DNA of 48,900 bases from Alterluteimonas quercicellularis (GCF_021191635.1 NZ_JAIWPR010000012.1:1-48900); one strand, 5' to 3'; counted from the first letter of the stretch, positions 10,905-19,966 are shown. Notes: generated by a model from the letters alone, not told the origin. A program made the numbers and translations.

Positions 10905-12794
10905 ATGAGTTCCTACGAAGAGGTCTACCGCCGCTCGATCGAGCAGCCGGAGGCGTTCTGGGCGGAGGAGGCCAGGGCCATCCACTGGCACCGGCCGCCC
11001 GACCGGATCCTCGACGACGCCGACCCGCCGTTCCGCAAGTGGTTCGCCGGCGGCCAGACCAACCTCTGCTACAACGCCGTCGACCGCCACCTGGAGGCGC
11101 GCGGCGACCAGCTCGCGCTGGCGGCCGTCTCCACCGAGACCGGCGTGGCGCGCGAGGTCACCTACCGCGAGCTGCACCGCGAGGTCAACGCCTTCGCCGC
11201 GGCGCTGCTGCGGCTGGACGTGGGCCGCGGCGACCGCGTGGTGATCTACATGCCGAACATGGCCGAGGCCGTGTTCGCGATGCTGGCCTGCGCGCGGATC
11301 GGCGCGATCCACTCGGTCGTGTTCGGCGGCTTCGCCGCCCACAACCTCGCGCTGCGCATCGACGATGCCGAGCCGAAGCTGCTGGTCTGCGCCGATGCCG
11401 GCAGCCGCAGCGGCAGGATCATCCCCTACAAGCCGCTGGTCGACGAGGCCTGCGCACGGGCGCAGTCGCCGCCGCCGCACGTGCTGATCGTCTCGCGCGG
11501 CCTCGATCCCGCGCAGCCGCGGGTGGCCGGTCGCGACGTCGACTACGCCGAACTGCGCGCGCAGCTCGGCGACGCCGAAGTGCCGGTGGCCTGGCTGGAG
11601 TCCAACGAGCCCAGCTACCTGCTCTACACCTCCGGCACCACCGGCCGGCCCAAGGGCGTGCAGCGCGACGTCGGCGGCTACGCGGTGGCGATGGCGCAGT
11701 CGATGCGCACGATCTTCGACTGCGCGCCGGGCGAGGTCATGTTCTCCACCTCGGACGTCGGCTGGGCCGTGGGCCACTCCTACAACGTCTACGGGCCGCT
11801 GATCGGCGGCTGCACCTCGCTGCTGTACGAAGGGCTGCCGGTGAATCCCGACCCGGGCATCTGGTGGTCGCTGTGCGAGCGCTACGGCGTGCGCACGATG
11901 TTCTCCTCGCCCACCGCGATCCGCGTGCTGAAGAAGCACGACGCGGCCTACCTGCGCGAACGCGACCTGTCGAAGCTGCGCTACCTCTTCCTCGCCGGCG
12001 AACCGCTGGACGAGCCGACCGCGCAGTGGATCACCGAGGCGCTCGGCAAGCCGGTGATCGACAACTACTGGCAGACCGAGACCGGCTGGCCGGCGCTGAC
12101 GCTGATGCCGGGCCTGGACATGAAGCCGGTGCGGTTCGGCTCGCCCGGCTTCCCCAACCTGGGCTACCGCATGAAGGTGGTCCGCGAGGGCAGCGGCGAG
12201 ACCGTGGGCCCGAACGAGAAGGGCGTGCTGGTGATCGAGCCGCCGCTGCCGCCGGGCTGCATGACCACGGTCTGGCGCGACGACCGGCGCTTCCTCGATA
12301 GCTACTTCTCGCACTTCGACGAACTGCTCTACAGCTCGCTGGACTGGGCGGTGCGCGACGAGGACGGCTACACCTTCATCCTCGGCCGCACCGACGACGT
12401 CATCAACGTCGCCGGCCACCGCCTGGGCACGCGCGAGATCGAGGAGGCGGTGTCGTCGTGCCCGGCGGTCGCCGAGGCCGCGGTGATCGGCGTGGCCGAC
12501 GAGCTGAAGGGCCAGGTGCCGATCGTGTTCGCCACCCTGCGCGATCCCAAGGCCGACGCCGCCGCGCGCGAGCAGGCCGCGCGCGACATGCAGCGCGCGG
12601 TGGACGCCTCGCTCGGCGCGGTGGCGCGGCCGTCGCGCGTGTACGTGGTGGGCGCGCTGCCGAAGACGCGCTCGGGCAAGCTGCTGCGGCGCTCGCTGCA
12701 GGCGCTCGCCCAGGGCCAGGACCCGGGCGACCTGTCGACGCTGGACGATCCCGGCGCGCTGGAGGAAGTGAAGCGCGCGCTGGGCAATCCGTAG
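10905..12794 (+). CDS. prpE: Propionate--CoA ligase
   Basis: AMP-forming acyl-CoA synthetase of the acetyl/propionyl-CoA synthetase family (629 aa). It activates propionate for the methylcitrate cycle. The phosphate-binding motif YTSGTTGRPKGVQRD is near residue 243. The adenylate motif DNYWQTETGWP is near 385. The C-terminal domain has GRTDDVINVAGHRLGTREIE, and the catalytic lysine is in KTRSGKLLRR. The usual AMP-acyl ligase N terminus (YEEVYRRSIEQPEAFW) supports the ATG at 10905 with GGGAGGG upstream. PrpE is preferred over Acs because of the neighbouring prpB and prpC. The TAG stop lies within a perfect 30-base palindrome. Confidence 0.88.
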   Translation: MSSYEEVYRRSIEQPEAFWAEEARAIHWHRPPDRILDDADPPFRKWFAGGQTNLCYNAVDRHLEARGDQLALAAVSTETGVAREVTYRELHREVNAFAAALLRLDVGRGDRVVIYMPNMAEAVFAMLACARIGAIHSVVFGGFAAHNLALRIDDAEPKLLVCADAGSRSGRIIPYKPLVDEACARAQSPPPHVLIVSRGLDPAQPRVAGRDVDYAELRAQLGDAEVPVAWLESNEPSYLLYTSGTTGRPKGVQRDVGGYAVAMAQSMRTIFDCAPGEVMFSTSDVGWAVGHSYNVYGPLIGGCTSLLYEGLPVNPDPGIWWSLCERYGVRTMFSSPTAIRVLKKHDAAYLRERDLSKLRYLFLAGEPLDEPTAQWITEALGKPVIDNYWQTETGWPALTLMPGLDMKPVRFGSPGFPNLGYRMKVVREGSGETVGPNEKGVLVIEPPLPPGCMTTVWRDDRRFLDSYFSHFDELLYSSLDWAVRDEDGYTFILGRTDDVINVAGHRLGTREIEEAVSSCPAVAEAAVIGVADELKGQVPIVFATLRDPKADAAAREQAARDMQRAVDASLGAVARPSRVYVVGALPKTRSGKLLRRSLQALAQGQDPGDLSTLDDPGALEEVKRALGNP

Positions 12795-12818
12795 GCGCGC
12801 GCGAGCGCGCGCCTACGG
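12789..12818. repeat. 30-base palindrome containing the prpE stop codon
   Basis: CCGTAGGCGCGCGC - GA - GCGCGCGCCTACGG, a perfect 14-bp stem. It belongs to the GTAGG(A/C)GCGCGC repeat family seen elsewhere in the window. It fills the 18-bp gap between the convergent prpE and HTH-citrate synthase genes and overlaps both gene ends, so it can serve both as a terminator hairpin. Its TAG (12792-12794) stops prpE. Confidence 0.75.
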
Positions 12819-14045
12819 GTCTTCCGGCGCCGCCTCGCCGGGGGCGACCCCGGTGTAGCGCGCGCGCGGCCGGATCAGCCGGCCCATCGCCTGCTGCTCC
12901 AGCGCGTGCGCCAGCCAGCCGGTGAGCCGGCCGGCAGCGAACAGCACCAGCGCCGGCGGTGCCGGCAGCGCATGGGCGTGGCAGATCGCGGCCAGCATGA
13001 AGTCGATGTTCGGGCGCTCGCCGCCGACCTCCTCGGCGGCGGCGACGATCGCCTCGAGTTCCGCCAGCACGGGGTCGCCGGCGCGCGCCGCGCGCAGCCG
13101 CGCCAGCAGCTCGGCCGCGCGCGGGTCGCCTTCCGGGTACAGCGCGTGGCCGAAGCCGGGCAGGTCGTCGCCGCGCCGCCAGCGCTCGGCGATCGCGGTC
13201 CGCGCGTCGCCAGCGCGCGCCTCCGCGATCAGCGCGTAGGCGCGCGCGGTGGCGCCGCCGTGGCGGGGTCCCGACAGCGCGGCCAGGCCGGCGCAGGCGG
13301 TGGCGTGCAGGTGCGCGCCGGTGGAGGCGACCACGCGCGCGGCGAAGGCGGAGACGTTGAGCTCGTGGTCGGCGCACAGCACCAGCGCCGCGCGCACCAG
13401 GTCGGCGAAGGCGGCGTCGCCGGGGCGCCAGGCACCGGCCAGCTGCCGGTGCACCGGCTCCGGCGAGGGCGCGGCCGCCACCAGCAGCGCGGCGGTCTGG
13501 CGCAGCAGGCCGGCGGCGGTCTCGTGGCGGGCGCGCGCGGCGGTGCTGAACGAGCGCGGCGCGTCCAGCGCCAGCAGCGGCAGCGCGGCCATGGCGCGCG
13601 CCAGCGGCGGCAGCGCCGCATCGCGCGCCAGCGCCGCGACCCGCGGCGGCCAGGCGGCGGCGGGCAGGCGGGCGAAGGGGTCGTCGGCGCCGCAGTCCCA
13701 CAGCAGGCGCGCGGCGTCCTCCAGCGTAGCCCCGGCGCGTACCGCCGCGACCGCCGAACGGCCGCGGTAGTAGGGGCTGTCGGGCCGGATCAGCGAGATG
13801 CGCGTCTCCAGCACCGGCAGCCCGCGGTCCAGGCTCTGCGCGGCGCCGCGCGCCGCCCCGCGGCCGCTGCGCTGGCGCTGGGCCAGCCGTTCCACGTCCT
13901 GGCGCAGGTAGCCGCGGCTGCGGTGGTCGGCGCCGGGCCGCGAGCGCAGCAGGCCGCGGCTGACGTAGGCGTACAGCGTCGCCCGGCTGATCCCCAGCAG
14001 GGCGCAGGCCTGGCGGGCGGTGAGGAGGTCGGCGTCGGCGCTCAT
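12813..14045 (-). CDS. Citrate synthase-like protein with N-terminal helix-turn-helix
   Basis: A 410-aa two-domain protein. Residues ~7-55 are a MerR/excisionase-type HTH (LLTARQACALLGISRATLYAYV). Residues ~75-400 form a citrate synthase fold. The three catalytic residues of the family are kept: H227 (ADHELN), H262 (GPRHGG) and D348 (PNIDF), with GFGHALYPEGDPRA for substrate binding. It may be both a (methyl)citrate synthase and a regulator sensing the propionate pathway. It is divergent from prpB-prpC across a 95-bp gap with TTGATC repeats and convergent with prpE. The ATG at 14045 is chosen because the frame further upstream crosses the operator. Whether it is catalytically active cannot be told from sequence. 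Confidence 0.85.
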   Translation of the reverse strand: MSADADLLTARQACALLGISRATLYAYVSRGLLRSRPGADHRSRGYLRQDVERLAQRQRSGRGAARGAAQSLDRGLPVLETRISLIRPDSPYYRGRSAVAAVRAGATLEDAARLLWDCGADDPFARLPAAAWPPRVAALARDAALPPLARAMAALPLLALDAPRSFSTAARARHETAAGLLRQTAALLVAAAPSPEPVHRQLAGAWRPGDAAFADLVRAALVLCADHELNVSAFAARVVASTGAHLHATACAGLAALSGPRHGGATARAYALIAEARAGDARTAIAERWRRGDDLPGFGHALYPEGDPRAAELLARLRAARAGDPVLAELEAIVAAAEEVGGERPNIDFMLAAICHAHALPAPPALVLFAAGRLTGWLAHALEQQAMGRLIRPRARYTGVAPGEAAPEDP

Positions 14046-14054
14046 GCCGACAGA

Positions 14055-14081
14055 TTGATCGATCCGATCAAGATTGATCAA
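14055..14081. promoter_or_regulatory. TTGATC operator array between HTH-citrate synthase and prpB
   Basis: TTGATC (14055-14060), inverted GATCAA (14066-14071) and the palindrome TTGATCAA (14074-14081) lie within 27 bp. They sit 10 bp upstream of the HTH-citrate synthase start and ~60 bp upstream of prpB. This is a good candidate binding site for the divergently encoded HTH protein controlling both directions. Confidence 0.6.
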
Positions 14082-14140
14082 CCGGTCCGGCGGTGCCAGA
14101 TTGTCGGCCCGCGCGCCGCCGCCCCGTCCAGGAGCCATCG

Positions 14141-15043
14141 ATGAGCCTGCCGTCCACCGGCGTCCCCGCGTCCCCGGGCGCGAAGTTCCGCGCCGCCCTC
14201 GCCGAGGAATCGCCGCTGCAGGTGATCGGCGCGATCAACGCCAACCACGCCCTGCTCGCGCGCCGCGCCGGCTTCCGCGCGATCTACCTGTCCGGCGGCG
14301 GCGTGGCGGCCGGCTCGCTGGGACTGCCGGACCTCGGGATCAACACCCTCGAGGACGTGCTGATCGACGTGCGCCGCATCACCGACGTCTGCGACCTGCC
14401 GCTGCTGGTCGACATCGACACCGGCTTCGGGCCCAGCGCGTTCAACATCGAGCGCACGGTCAAGTCGCTGATCAAGGCCGGCGCCGCCGCCTGCCATCTC
14501 GAGGACCAGGTGGGCGCCAAGCGCTGCGGCCACCGGCCGGGCAAGGAGATCGTGTCGCAGGGCGAGATGGCCGACCGGGTCAAGGCGGCCGCCGACGCCC
14601 GCACCGATCCCGACTTCTTCCTGATCGCCCGCACCGACGCCATCGCGGTGGAGGGCGTGGACGCGGCCATCGAGCGCGCGCTGGCCTGCGTGGAGGCCGG
14701 CGCCGACGGCATCTTCGCCGAGGCCGCGCGCGACCTGGACACCTACCGCCGCTTCGCCGACGCGGTGCAGGTGCCGGTGCTGGCCAACATCACCGAGTTC
14801 GGCGCCACGCCGCTGTTCACCCGCGACGAGCTGGCGCAGGCGGGCGTGGCGATCCAGCTGTTCCCGCTGTCGGCCTTCCGCGCCGCCAACAAGGCCGCCG
14901 AGGCCGTCTACGAGGCGGTGCGCCGCGACGGCACCCAGCGCGAGGTGCTGGGCGCCATGCAGACCCGCGAGGAGCTGTACGAGCGCATCGGCTACCACGC
15001 CTTCGAGCAGAAGCTGGATGCGCTGTTCGCGGGCCGCCAATGA
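14141..15043 (+). CDS. prpB: 2-methylisocitrate lyase
   Basis: Cleaves 2-methylisocitrate to pyruvate and succinate, the last step of the methylcitrate cycle (300 aa). The isocitrate-lyase family signature KRCGHRPGK is near residue 127. The metal-binding DIDTGFG is near residue 89 and the [15 protein letters not shown] segment near 48. AGGAG lies 7 bases before the ATG. It is the first gene of prpB-prpC, 34 bp ahead of prpC, and is probably controlled through the TTGATC array upstream. Confidence 0.95.
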   Translation: MSLPSTGVPASPGAKFRAALAEESPLQVIGAINANHALLARRAGFRAIYLSGGGVAAGSLGLPDLGINTLEDVLIDVRRITDVCDLPLLVDIDTGFGPSAFNIERTVKSLIKAGAAACHLEDQVGAKRCGHRPGKEIVSQGEMADRVKAAADARTDPDFFLIARTDAIAVEGVDAAIERALACVEAGADGIFAEAARDLDTYRRFADAVQVPVLANITEFGATPLFTRDELAQAGVAIQLFPLSAFRAANKAAEAVYEAVRRDGTQREVLGAMQTREELYERIGYHAFEQKLDALFAGRQ

Positions 15044-15077
15044 CACCATCGCAACACGATCCGAACGGGAGGACACC

Positions 15078-16247
15078 ATGAGCGAATCCAACGCGTCCAA
15101 CGCGGCCGCGCCCGGCTTCAAGCCGAAGAAATCCGTGGCCCTGTCCGGCACCGCGGCCGGCAACACCGCGCTGTGCACGGTCGGCCGCAGCGGCAACGAC
15201 CTGCACTACCGCGGCTACGACATCCTCGACATCGCCACCACCAGCGAGTTCGAGGAGATCGCCTACCTGCTCGTGCACGGCAAGCTGCCCACCGAGGCCG
15301 AGCTGCGCGGCTACAAGGCCAGGCTGAAGTCGCTGCGCGGGGTGCCCGCCGGGGTCAAGGCGGCGCTCGAGCAGCTGCCGCCGTCGGCGCACCCGATGGA
15401 CGTCATGCGCACCGGCGTGTCCGCGCTGGGCTGCCTGCAGCCGGAGAAGGACGACCACAACCACCCGGGCGCGCGCGACATCGCCGACAAGCTGATGGCC
15501 TCGCTCGGCTCGATGCTGCTGTACTGGTACCACTTCAGCCACAACGGCAAGCGGATCGAGGTGGAGACCGGCGACGATTCGATCGGCGGCCACTTCCTGC
15601 ACCTGCTGCACGGCCATGCCCCGCGCGAGAGCTGGGTGCGCGCGATGCACACCTCGCTGATCCTCTACGCCGAGCACGAGTTCAACGCCTCCACCTTCAC
15701 CGCGCGCGTCATCGCCGGCACCGGCAGCGACCTGCATTCCTGCATCGCCGGCGCGATCGGCGCGCTGCGCGGGCCCAAGCACGGCGGCGCCAACGAGGTC
15801 GCCTTCGAGGTGCAGAAGCGCTACGAGACGCCCGACGAGGCGGAGGCCGACATCCGCGCGCGGGTGGAGCGCAAGGAAGTGGTGATCGGCTTCGGCCACC
15901 CGGTCTACACCACCGGCGACCCGCGCAACCAGGTCATCAAGGAGGTCGCGCGCGAGCTGTCGGTGGAGCAGGGCAGCACCAAGATGTACGACATCGCCGA
16001 GCGCCTGGAGACGGTGATGTGGGACATCAAGAAGATGTTCCCCAACCTCGACTGGTTCAGCGCGGTCAGCTACCACATGATGGGCGTGCCGACGGCGATG
16101 TTCACCCCGCTGTTCGTGATCGCGCGGACCTCGGGCTGGAGCGCGCACGTGATCGAGCAGCGCATCGACGGCAAGATCATCCGCCCCAGCGCGAACTACA
16201 CCGGCCCCGAGAACCTGGCGTTCGTCCCGATCGACCGCCGCGGCTGA
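15078..16247 (+). CDS. prpC: 2-methylcitrate synthase
   Basis: Condenses propionyl-CoA with oxaloacetate to 2-methylcitrate (389 aa). It is a citrate synthase-family enzyme with catalytic H200 (AEHEFNAST), H235 (GPKHGGAN) and D325 (PNLDWFS), and [14 protein letters not shown] as substrate loop. The short length and close placement after prpB favour methylcitrate over citrate synthase. GGGAGG lies 6 bases before the ATG. A terminator hairpin follows. Note that a second, HTH-fused citrate synthase homologue lies 1 kb away on the opposite strand. Confidence 0.95.
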   Translation: MSESNASNAAAPGFKPKKSVALSGTAAGNTALCTVGRSGNDLHYRGYDILDIATTSEFEEIAYLLVHGKLPTEAELRGYKARLKSLRGVPAGVKAALEQLPPSAHPMDVMRTGVSALGCLQPEKDDHNHPGARDIADKLMASLGSMLLYWYHFSHNGKRIEVETGDDSIGGHFLHLLHGHAPRESWVRAMHTSLILYAEHEFNASTFTARVIAGTGSDLHSCIAGAIGALRGPKHGGANEVAFEVQKRYETPDEAEADIRARVERKEVVIGFGHPVYTTGDPRNQVIKEVARELSVEQGSTKMYDIAERLETVMWDIKKMFPNLDWFSAVSYHMMGVPTAMFTPLFVIARTSGWSAHVIEQRIDGKIIRPSANYTGPENLAFVPIDRRG

Positions 16248-16270
16248 TCGCGTCGGTCCATGCCCCGGCC

Positions 16271-16298
16271 AGGCCGCGCCTCGGCGCGGCCTCTTCGC
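16271..16298 (+). terminator. Terminator-like hairpin after prpC
   Basis: AGGCCGCGCC (16271-16280) - TC - GGCGCGGCCT (16283-16292), a perfect 10-bp stem followed by CTTCG. It lies in the 62-bp convergent gap between prpC and the GST gene, so it may end both. Confidence 0.65.
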
Positions 16299-16309
16299 GG
16301 AAGGCGGGC

Positions 16310-16924
16310 TCAGCCCTGGCCGCCTTCCTCCGCCTCCAGCGCCGCCAAGACGCCCGTGTCGGCCTGCATGCGCTCGAAGAAGCGGGCCAGGTTGTCCAGC
16401 CCGTCCAGGTCCACGCCGGTCTTGCGGGCCCAGCGCAGGGTGACGAAGAGATACGGGTCGGCGATCGACCGCGTGCCGGTGAGCCAGTCGCGGCCGGCCA
16501 GCTGGCGGTCCAGGATCCCGAACTGTCCGTGCAGCTTCCGCTTCGCGACTTCCTGGGAGCGCGCGATCAGCGCGTCGTCCTCGAGCCACGCGGTCGAGCC
16601 GAACAGGGGGTGGAAGGCGGGATGCACGTCGGAGTTGACGAAGGAGAGCCAGCGCTGCGTCTCCGCGCGCTCGTGCGCGGAGACGCCGGCGAGCCTGGCC
16701 CGCGGAAAGCGGTCGGCGATGTAGCCCAGGATCGCCGCGTTCTGGGTCAGCACCCAGCCGTCCTCCTCCAGCACCGGCACCGCGCCGGCCGGGTTGAGGC
16801 GGAGGAAGGCCCCAGATTTCCGTTCCTCGCGCGAGACCCGCTGGGTCTCGTAGGGCGCCCCCGCCCATTCCAGGGCGATGTGGTCGGCCAGGGCGCAGGT
16901 GCCCGGGGTGTAGTAGAGCTTCAT
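16310..16924 (-). CDS. Glutathione S-transferase family protein
   Basis: Soluble GST (204 aa) with an N-terminal thioredoxin-like domain and an all-helical C-terminal domain. The start MKLYYTPGTCALADHIALEW carries the Ser/Cys-type active site (PGTCA, Cys10) of beta-class GSTs. The cis-proline GAVPVLE is near residue 49 and TQNAAIL near 60. The substrate cannot be predicted. It is a single gene, convergent with prpC. Confidence 0.9.
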   Translation of the reverse strand: MKLYYTPGTCALADHIALEWAGAPYETQRVSREERKSGAFLRLNPAGAVPVLEEDGWVLTQNAAILGYIADRFPRARLAGVSAHERAETQRWLSFVNSDVHPAFHPLFGSTAWLEDDALIARSQEVAKRKLHGQFGILDRQLAGRDWLTGTRSIADPYLFVTLRWARKTGVDLDGLDNLARFFERMQADTGVLAALEAEEGGQG

Positions 16925-17005
16925 CGGTGGCGCTCCTCGGATCGGGAGCGCATTCTCGCGCGCCGGGCGGGCATCGGCGTGATCCGCCGCGCCGACGCGG
17001 CGGGA

Positions 17006-17515
17006 TCAGCCGCGCGTGGTGCCGCCGGCGGCGACGCGGGCGCCGGCGGCCGCGATCGCGGGCTGGCGCGGGGTCAGGCGCTGCACGCGCAGGAAGGTGT
17101 GGTCGCCGATCTGCGCCACCTGGTAGGCGTTGCGCCAGGTCGGGCTGGCGATGCCGTGGGCCATGAAATGGCTGGCGCCCGGCACGATCTCGGTGCGCTC
17201 GCCCGGCGGCAGCGCCCAGTTGCGCTCGGATTCCAGCGCGATCGTCACCGCCTGCGACCAGGCCTCGACGTTGCGCAGCCGCGTGCGCGGCGACACGATG
17301 GTCGGCGCGAACTGGTGGCGCGCGGTCACCACCTCGCACATCGATTCGCCCCACAGGCCGCTGTCCTGGCGGCGCAGGGCCACCTCGGCGACGGCCTTCT
17401 GCCCGCGTTCGGACTGGTTGCGGGCCTCCAGGTACACGGTGGTGCTCAGGCACAGCGAGTCGGCGGCGGGCTGGGGAAGGATCGACGCCAGCCAAAGGAT
17501 CCAGCTCAATTGCAT
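17006..17515 (-). CDS. SleB-type cell wall hydrolase
   Basis: Putative peptidoglycan hydrolase of the SleB/Hydrolase_2 family (169 aa). It has a short hydrophobic N terminus (LSWILWLASILPQPAAD) as signal peptide. The domain is recognised by CLSTTVYLEARNQSERGQKAVAEVALRRQ-like sequence (residues 22-50), where the Glu of YLEAR is the predicted catalytic acid, and by SHFMAHGIASPTWR near 113. The family acts on glycan strands; in non-sporulating bacteria it is thought to serve wall turnover. It is transcribed alone, divergent from the blaI operon. Confidence 0.82.
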   Translation of the reverse strand: MQLSWILWLASILPQPAADSLCLSTTVYLEARNQSERGQKAVAEVALRRQDSGLWGESMCEVVTARHQFAPTIVSPRTRLRNVEAWSQAVTIALESERNWALPPGERTEIVPGASHFMAHGIASPTWRNAYQVAQIGDHTFLRVQRLTPRQPAIAAAGARVAAGGTTRG

Positions 17516-17910
17516 GTTCGGTCCTTGCTCCGTTGCGCCGGGCGAGGCGGCGTCGTGCCCGGCGGGCAGCGGCGTTCGCGACGGATTCCGGCATGGCGAT
17601 AGGCACGTCCGGCATCGGCGCCATGACGCTCGCGAGGGATTCGCGACAAGGGCAGCGGCTCTTCGGCGCGCTTTACGCCCGGGACCGGGCCGCCGAACGC
17701 GGACCGGACCGGTTTCCGGGCGGGGGTGGCCCCGGAAGGTGGGCGCACGTTAAGTGCGCGTGTCGAAACCTATCCTGAATGCGGGAGGGAACGTCACTTG
17801 TCCCCGACAGGGGGCTGGGGTAAGGGCGCTTGGTACGGAAGTCCCCGCGGAAAGGCGCGGCCCGCGGCCGGTTCCGTGATCCATCCCCGTCAGGAGGCCC
17901 CGCCGCAAAT
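17516..17910. other. Long intergenic region, no gene seen
   Basis: About 395 bp between the wall hydrolase start and the blaI operators. Short open frames here have no family features. I see no strong hairpin or tRNA. It may hold the promoter of the minus-strand hydrolase. Confidence 0.5.
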
Positions 17911-17977
17911 CAACTAATCGTTTAGTTGACAGCCCGCGGCGGGCGGTCTAACGTCTGTCCAACTAATTCGTTAGTCG
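17911..17977 (+). promoter_or_regulatory. blaI promoter with two BlaI-type operators
   Basis: Operator 1 is CAACTAA-TCGT-TTAGTTG (17911-17928), a perfect palindrome. Operator 2 is CAACTAA-TTCG-TTAGTCG (17960-17977), with one mismatch. A TTGACA -35 at 17926-17931 overlaps operator 1. A TAACGT (17949-17954, 17-bp spacing) or TCTAAC (17947-17952) forms the -10, placing the transcription start in operator 2. The layout is typical of autorepression by the BlaI/MecI protein encoded just downstream. Confidence 0.75.
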
Positions 17978-17982
17978 AAACC

Positions 17983-18378
17983 ATGCCCAGAACGGCCACG
18001 CCCACCCCCACCGATGCCGAGCGGCGGATCCTGGAAGTGCTGTGGGCGCGTGGCGAGGCCTCGGTGCGCGAGGTCGCGGACCAGCTTTCCGAATTGCGGC
18101 CCGTGGCCTACACCACCGTGCTGACGCTGTTCAAGGTGCTCGAGAAGAAGGGCATGGTCGCCTATCGGACGGAGGGACGGGCCTTCGTCTATCGCGCGAC
18201 CATCAGCCGGACCAAGGCCCGGGCGCGGGCGCTGGAGCAGGTGCTGCGGCAGTTCTTCAATGGATCGCCGGACGCCCTCGCGCAGCACCTGATCGACGAG
18301 CACGGGCTGGACAGCGAGGAGATCGCGGCGCTGCGCCGCCGCATCGACGCCGCGCAGGACCGGGAGGCGTCGCCGTGA
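17983..18378 (+). CDS. BlaI/MecI family transcriptional repressor
   Basis: Winged-helix dimeric repressor (131 aa) that in the known systems blocks beta-lactamase or mecA genes until cleaved through a BlaR1/MecR1 protease. Residues ~10-75 form the DNA-binding domain: DAERRILEVLWARGEASVREV, then YTTVLTLFKVLEKKGMV. The C-terminal helices dimerise. The ATG at 17983 lies just behind two CAACTAA palindromes. Its stop overlaps the GTG start of the M56 gene by 4 bases (GTGA), so the two are translationally coupled. It probably represses its own operon. Confidence 0.93.
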   Translation: MPRTATPTPTDAERRILEVLWARGEASVREVADQLSELRPVAYTTVLTLFKVLEKKGMVAYRTEGRAFVYRATISRTKARARALEQVLRQFFNGSPDALAQHLIDEHGLDSEEIAALRRRIDAAQDREASP

Positions 18379-19898
18379 GCGCCTGGACCGGACTCGTCCT
18401 GCACTTCGGACTCCAGCACCTCTGGCAGTCGGCGCTGCTGCTGGCCGCGGCCTGGGCCGCGTGGTGCCTGCCTTCGCTGGGTGCCGCGTCGCGGGCCCGG
18501 ATCCTGGCCTGCCTGTTCTTCGGCGCGATGCTGCTGCCCGGGGCCGCCTGGCTGCCGTCGTGGCCGCACGCTGCGACGTTGCCGCCACCGGTCGTTGCAC
18601 AGGCCGCGCCCCCCGGGGCGTCGGCGCCGCCTGCCGGAGCGGTGGCGCCGCGCGCGGGACATGCGCACGACGACGGCCCCTGCGCAGCCGACGGCGGCGG
18701 TCTGGCGACGTGGCTGGCGCTGGTCTGGCTCGCCGGTGCGGGCTGGTCGCTGCGCGGCGTGGCCGCGGCATGGAACCGGGCGCGCTGGCTGCGGCGCGGG
18801 GCGTGGCCGTGGACGGGCGCCGGGGAGATCCCCTGGCTGACGGTGCCGGTGCGCGTGAGCGATGCGGTCTCCGGTCCGATGGTGGTGGGGTTGCGCGCGC
18901 CCTGCGTGCTGTTGCCGGTGGGACTGGCCGAGCGGATGCCGGCGCAGGCGCTGCATGCCGTGCTGCGGCACGAACTGGCGCACATCCGGCGCGGCGACCT
19001 GTGGATGCTCCTGCTGCAGCGTGTCGGCCTGGCGCTGTTCTGGTGGAACCCGCTGCTGCGGCGACTGGGCGCCCGGCTCGACCTGGCGCGCGAGATGGCC
19101 TGCGACGAGGCCGCGGCCAACGCGATCGGCAGCGGGCATCGCTGCGCCGATGCATTGGTCGCCAGCCTGGAACTGCGGGCCGTCGCGCCGCCGGCGACGC
19201 TGTCCACCGGCATGCACGGAAGCCGGCGCGCGCTCGCGCGGCGGGTCGAGGCGCTGCTGGCGTGGCGCGAGGCGCATCCGCGGCGGCGACGGGGAGCGCG
19301 GGCCGCCGCCGCCGGTCTGCTGCTTTCGGTCGCCGCTGTCGCCGCGGTGGCGACCCCGCGGGCGCCGACCGCCGCCTTCGATCGGGCGCGCATCGAACGC
19401 CTGGTCGCGGCGGCCGCCTCGGGCGACGTCGGCGCCGTGGAACGGTGGATCGCGCGCGGCGCCGACGTCGACGGCCGCGCTGCGGGCGCCGGTGCGTCGG
19501 GCACCGCGCTGATCGAAGCGGCGCGTGCCGGCGATCCGGCGATGGTCGACGTGCTGCTCCGGCTCGGTGCCGATCCCGACGCCGCCGCACTGCGCGACGG
19601 CAACCCGCTGATCGTGGCCTCGATGCAGGGCCACCTGCCGGTGATGCGGCGCCTGGTCGAGGCCGGCGCGGACGTGAACGCGGTGGTGCGCTACGACGAG
19701 ACACCGCTGATCAACGCCGCGCGCGAGGGCCATCTGGCGGCCGTGCGGTACCTGGTCGAGCAGGGCGCCGATGTCAGCCTCGGCGTGTGGGCGGACGAGG
19801 ATCGCTGGCGGTCGCCGCTCAACCAGGCGCATGGCGAGGCCGTGGCCGCCTACCTGCGACGACACGGCGCGGTGGCCGGCCCGCCTTCGCCTCGCTGA
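18375..19898 (+). CDS. M56 (BlaR1-type) metallopeptidase fused to ankyrin repeats
   Basis: Inner-membrane zinc protease (507 aa) of the BlaR1/MecR1 group. Transmembrane helices lie near residues 5-25, 35-55 and 110-130. The zinc site is H199-E-L-A-H203 (LRHELAHIRRGD), with third ligand E245 in MACDEAAAN. A further hydrophobic segment is near 310-330 (AAAAGLLLSVAAVAAVA). The C-terminal ~170 residues are ankyrin repeats (GADVDGR, GADPDAA, GADVNAV, GADVSLG repeat cores). BlaR1 carries a penicillin-binding sensor at this position, so the ankyrins may replace it. It starts with GTG overlapping the blaI stop. Its natural role is presumably cleavage or inactivation of the adjacent repressor on signal. 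Confidence 0.88.
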   Translation: MSAWTGLVLHFGLQHLWQSALLLAAAWAAWCLPSLGAASRARILACLFFGAMLLPGAAWLPSWPHAATLPPPVVAQAAPPGASAPPAGAVAPRAGHAHDDGPCAADGGGLATWLALVWLAGAGWSLRGVAAAWNRARWLRRGAWPWTGAGEIPWLTVPVRVSDAVSGPMVVGLRAPCVLLPVGLAERMPAQALHAVLRHELAHIRRGDLWMLLLQRVGLALFWWNPLLRRLGARLDLAREMACDEAAANAIGSGHRCADALVASLELRAVAPPATLSTGMHGSRRALARRVEALLAWREAHPRRRRGARAAAAGLLLSVAAVAAVATPRAPTAAFDRARIERLVAAAASGDVGAVERWIARGADVDGRAAGAGASGTALIEAARAGDPAMVDVLLRLGADPDAAALRDGNPLIVASMQGHLPVMRRLVEAGADVNAVVRYDETPLINAAREGHLAAVRYLVEQGADVSLGVWADEDRWRSPLNQAHGEAVAAYLRRHGAVAGPPSPR

Positions 19899-19914
19899 GC
19901 TGACAGGCCCTGCG

Positions 19915-19934
19915 CCGGCGCGGTGCCGCGCCGG
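19915..19934 (+). terminator. Hairpin between M56 and serine hydrolase genes
   Basis: CCGGCGCGG-TG-CCGCGCCGG, a perfect 9-bp stem 16 bp after the M56 stop, followed by TCTTCCTTC. It could attenuate read-through into the hydrolase gene 33 bp further on. Confidence 0.5.
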
Positions 19935-19966
19935 TCTTCCTTCATCGCTGTCCTGCGGAGAACCCC

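Noticed and set aside
14055..14081. GATC cluster as a replication or Dam-linked site
   Set aside because: The repeats are ordered as TTGATC/GATCAA half sites in a divergent promoter, which fits an operator better than random GATC methylation sites.
15173..17602. 809-codon + strand frame over prpC, GST and SleB regions
   Set aside because: It overlaps prpC in another frame and the others antisense; its composition is Arg/Ala/Gly shadow-like.
17726..17917. 63-codon frame upstream of blaI
   Set aside because: No ribosome binding site, no motif, and it runs into the first operator.
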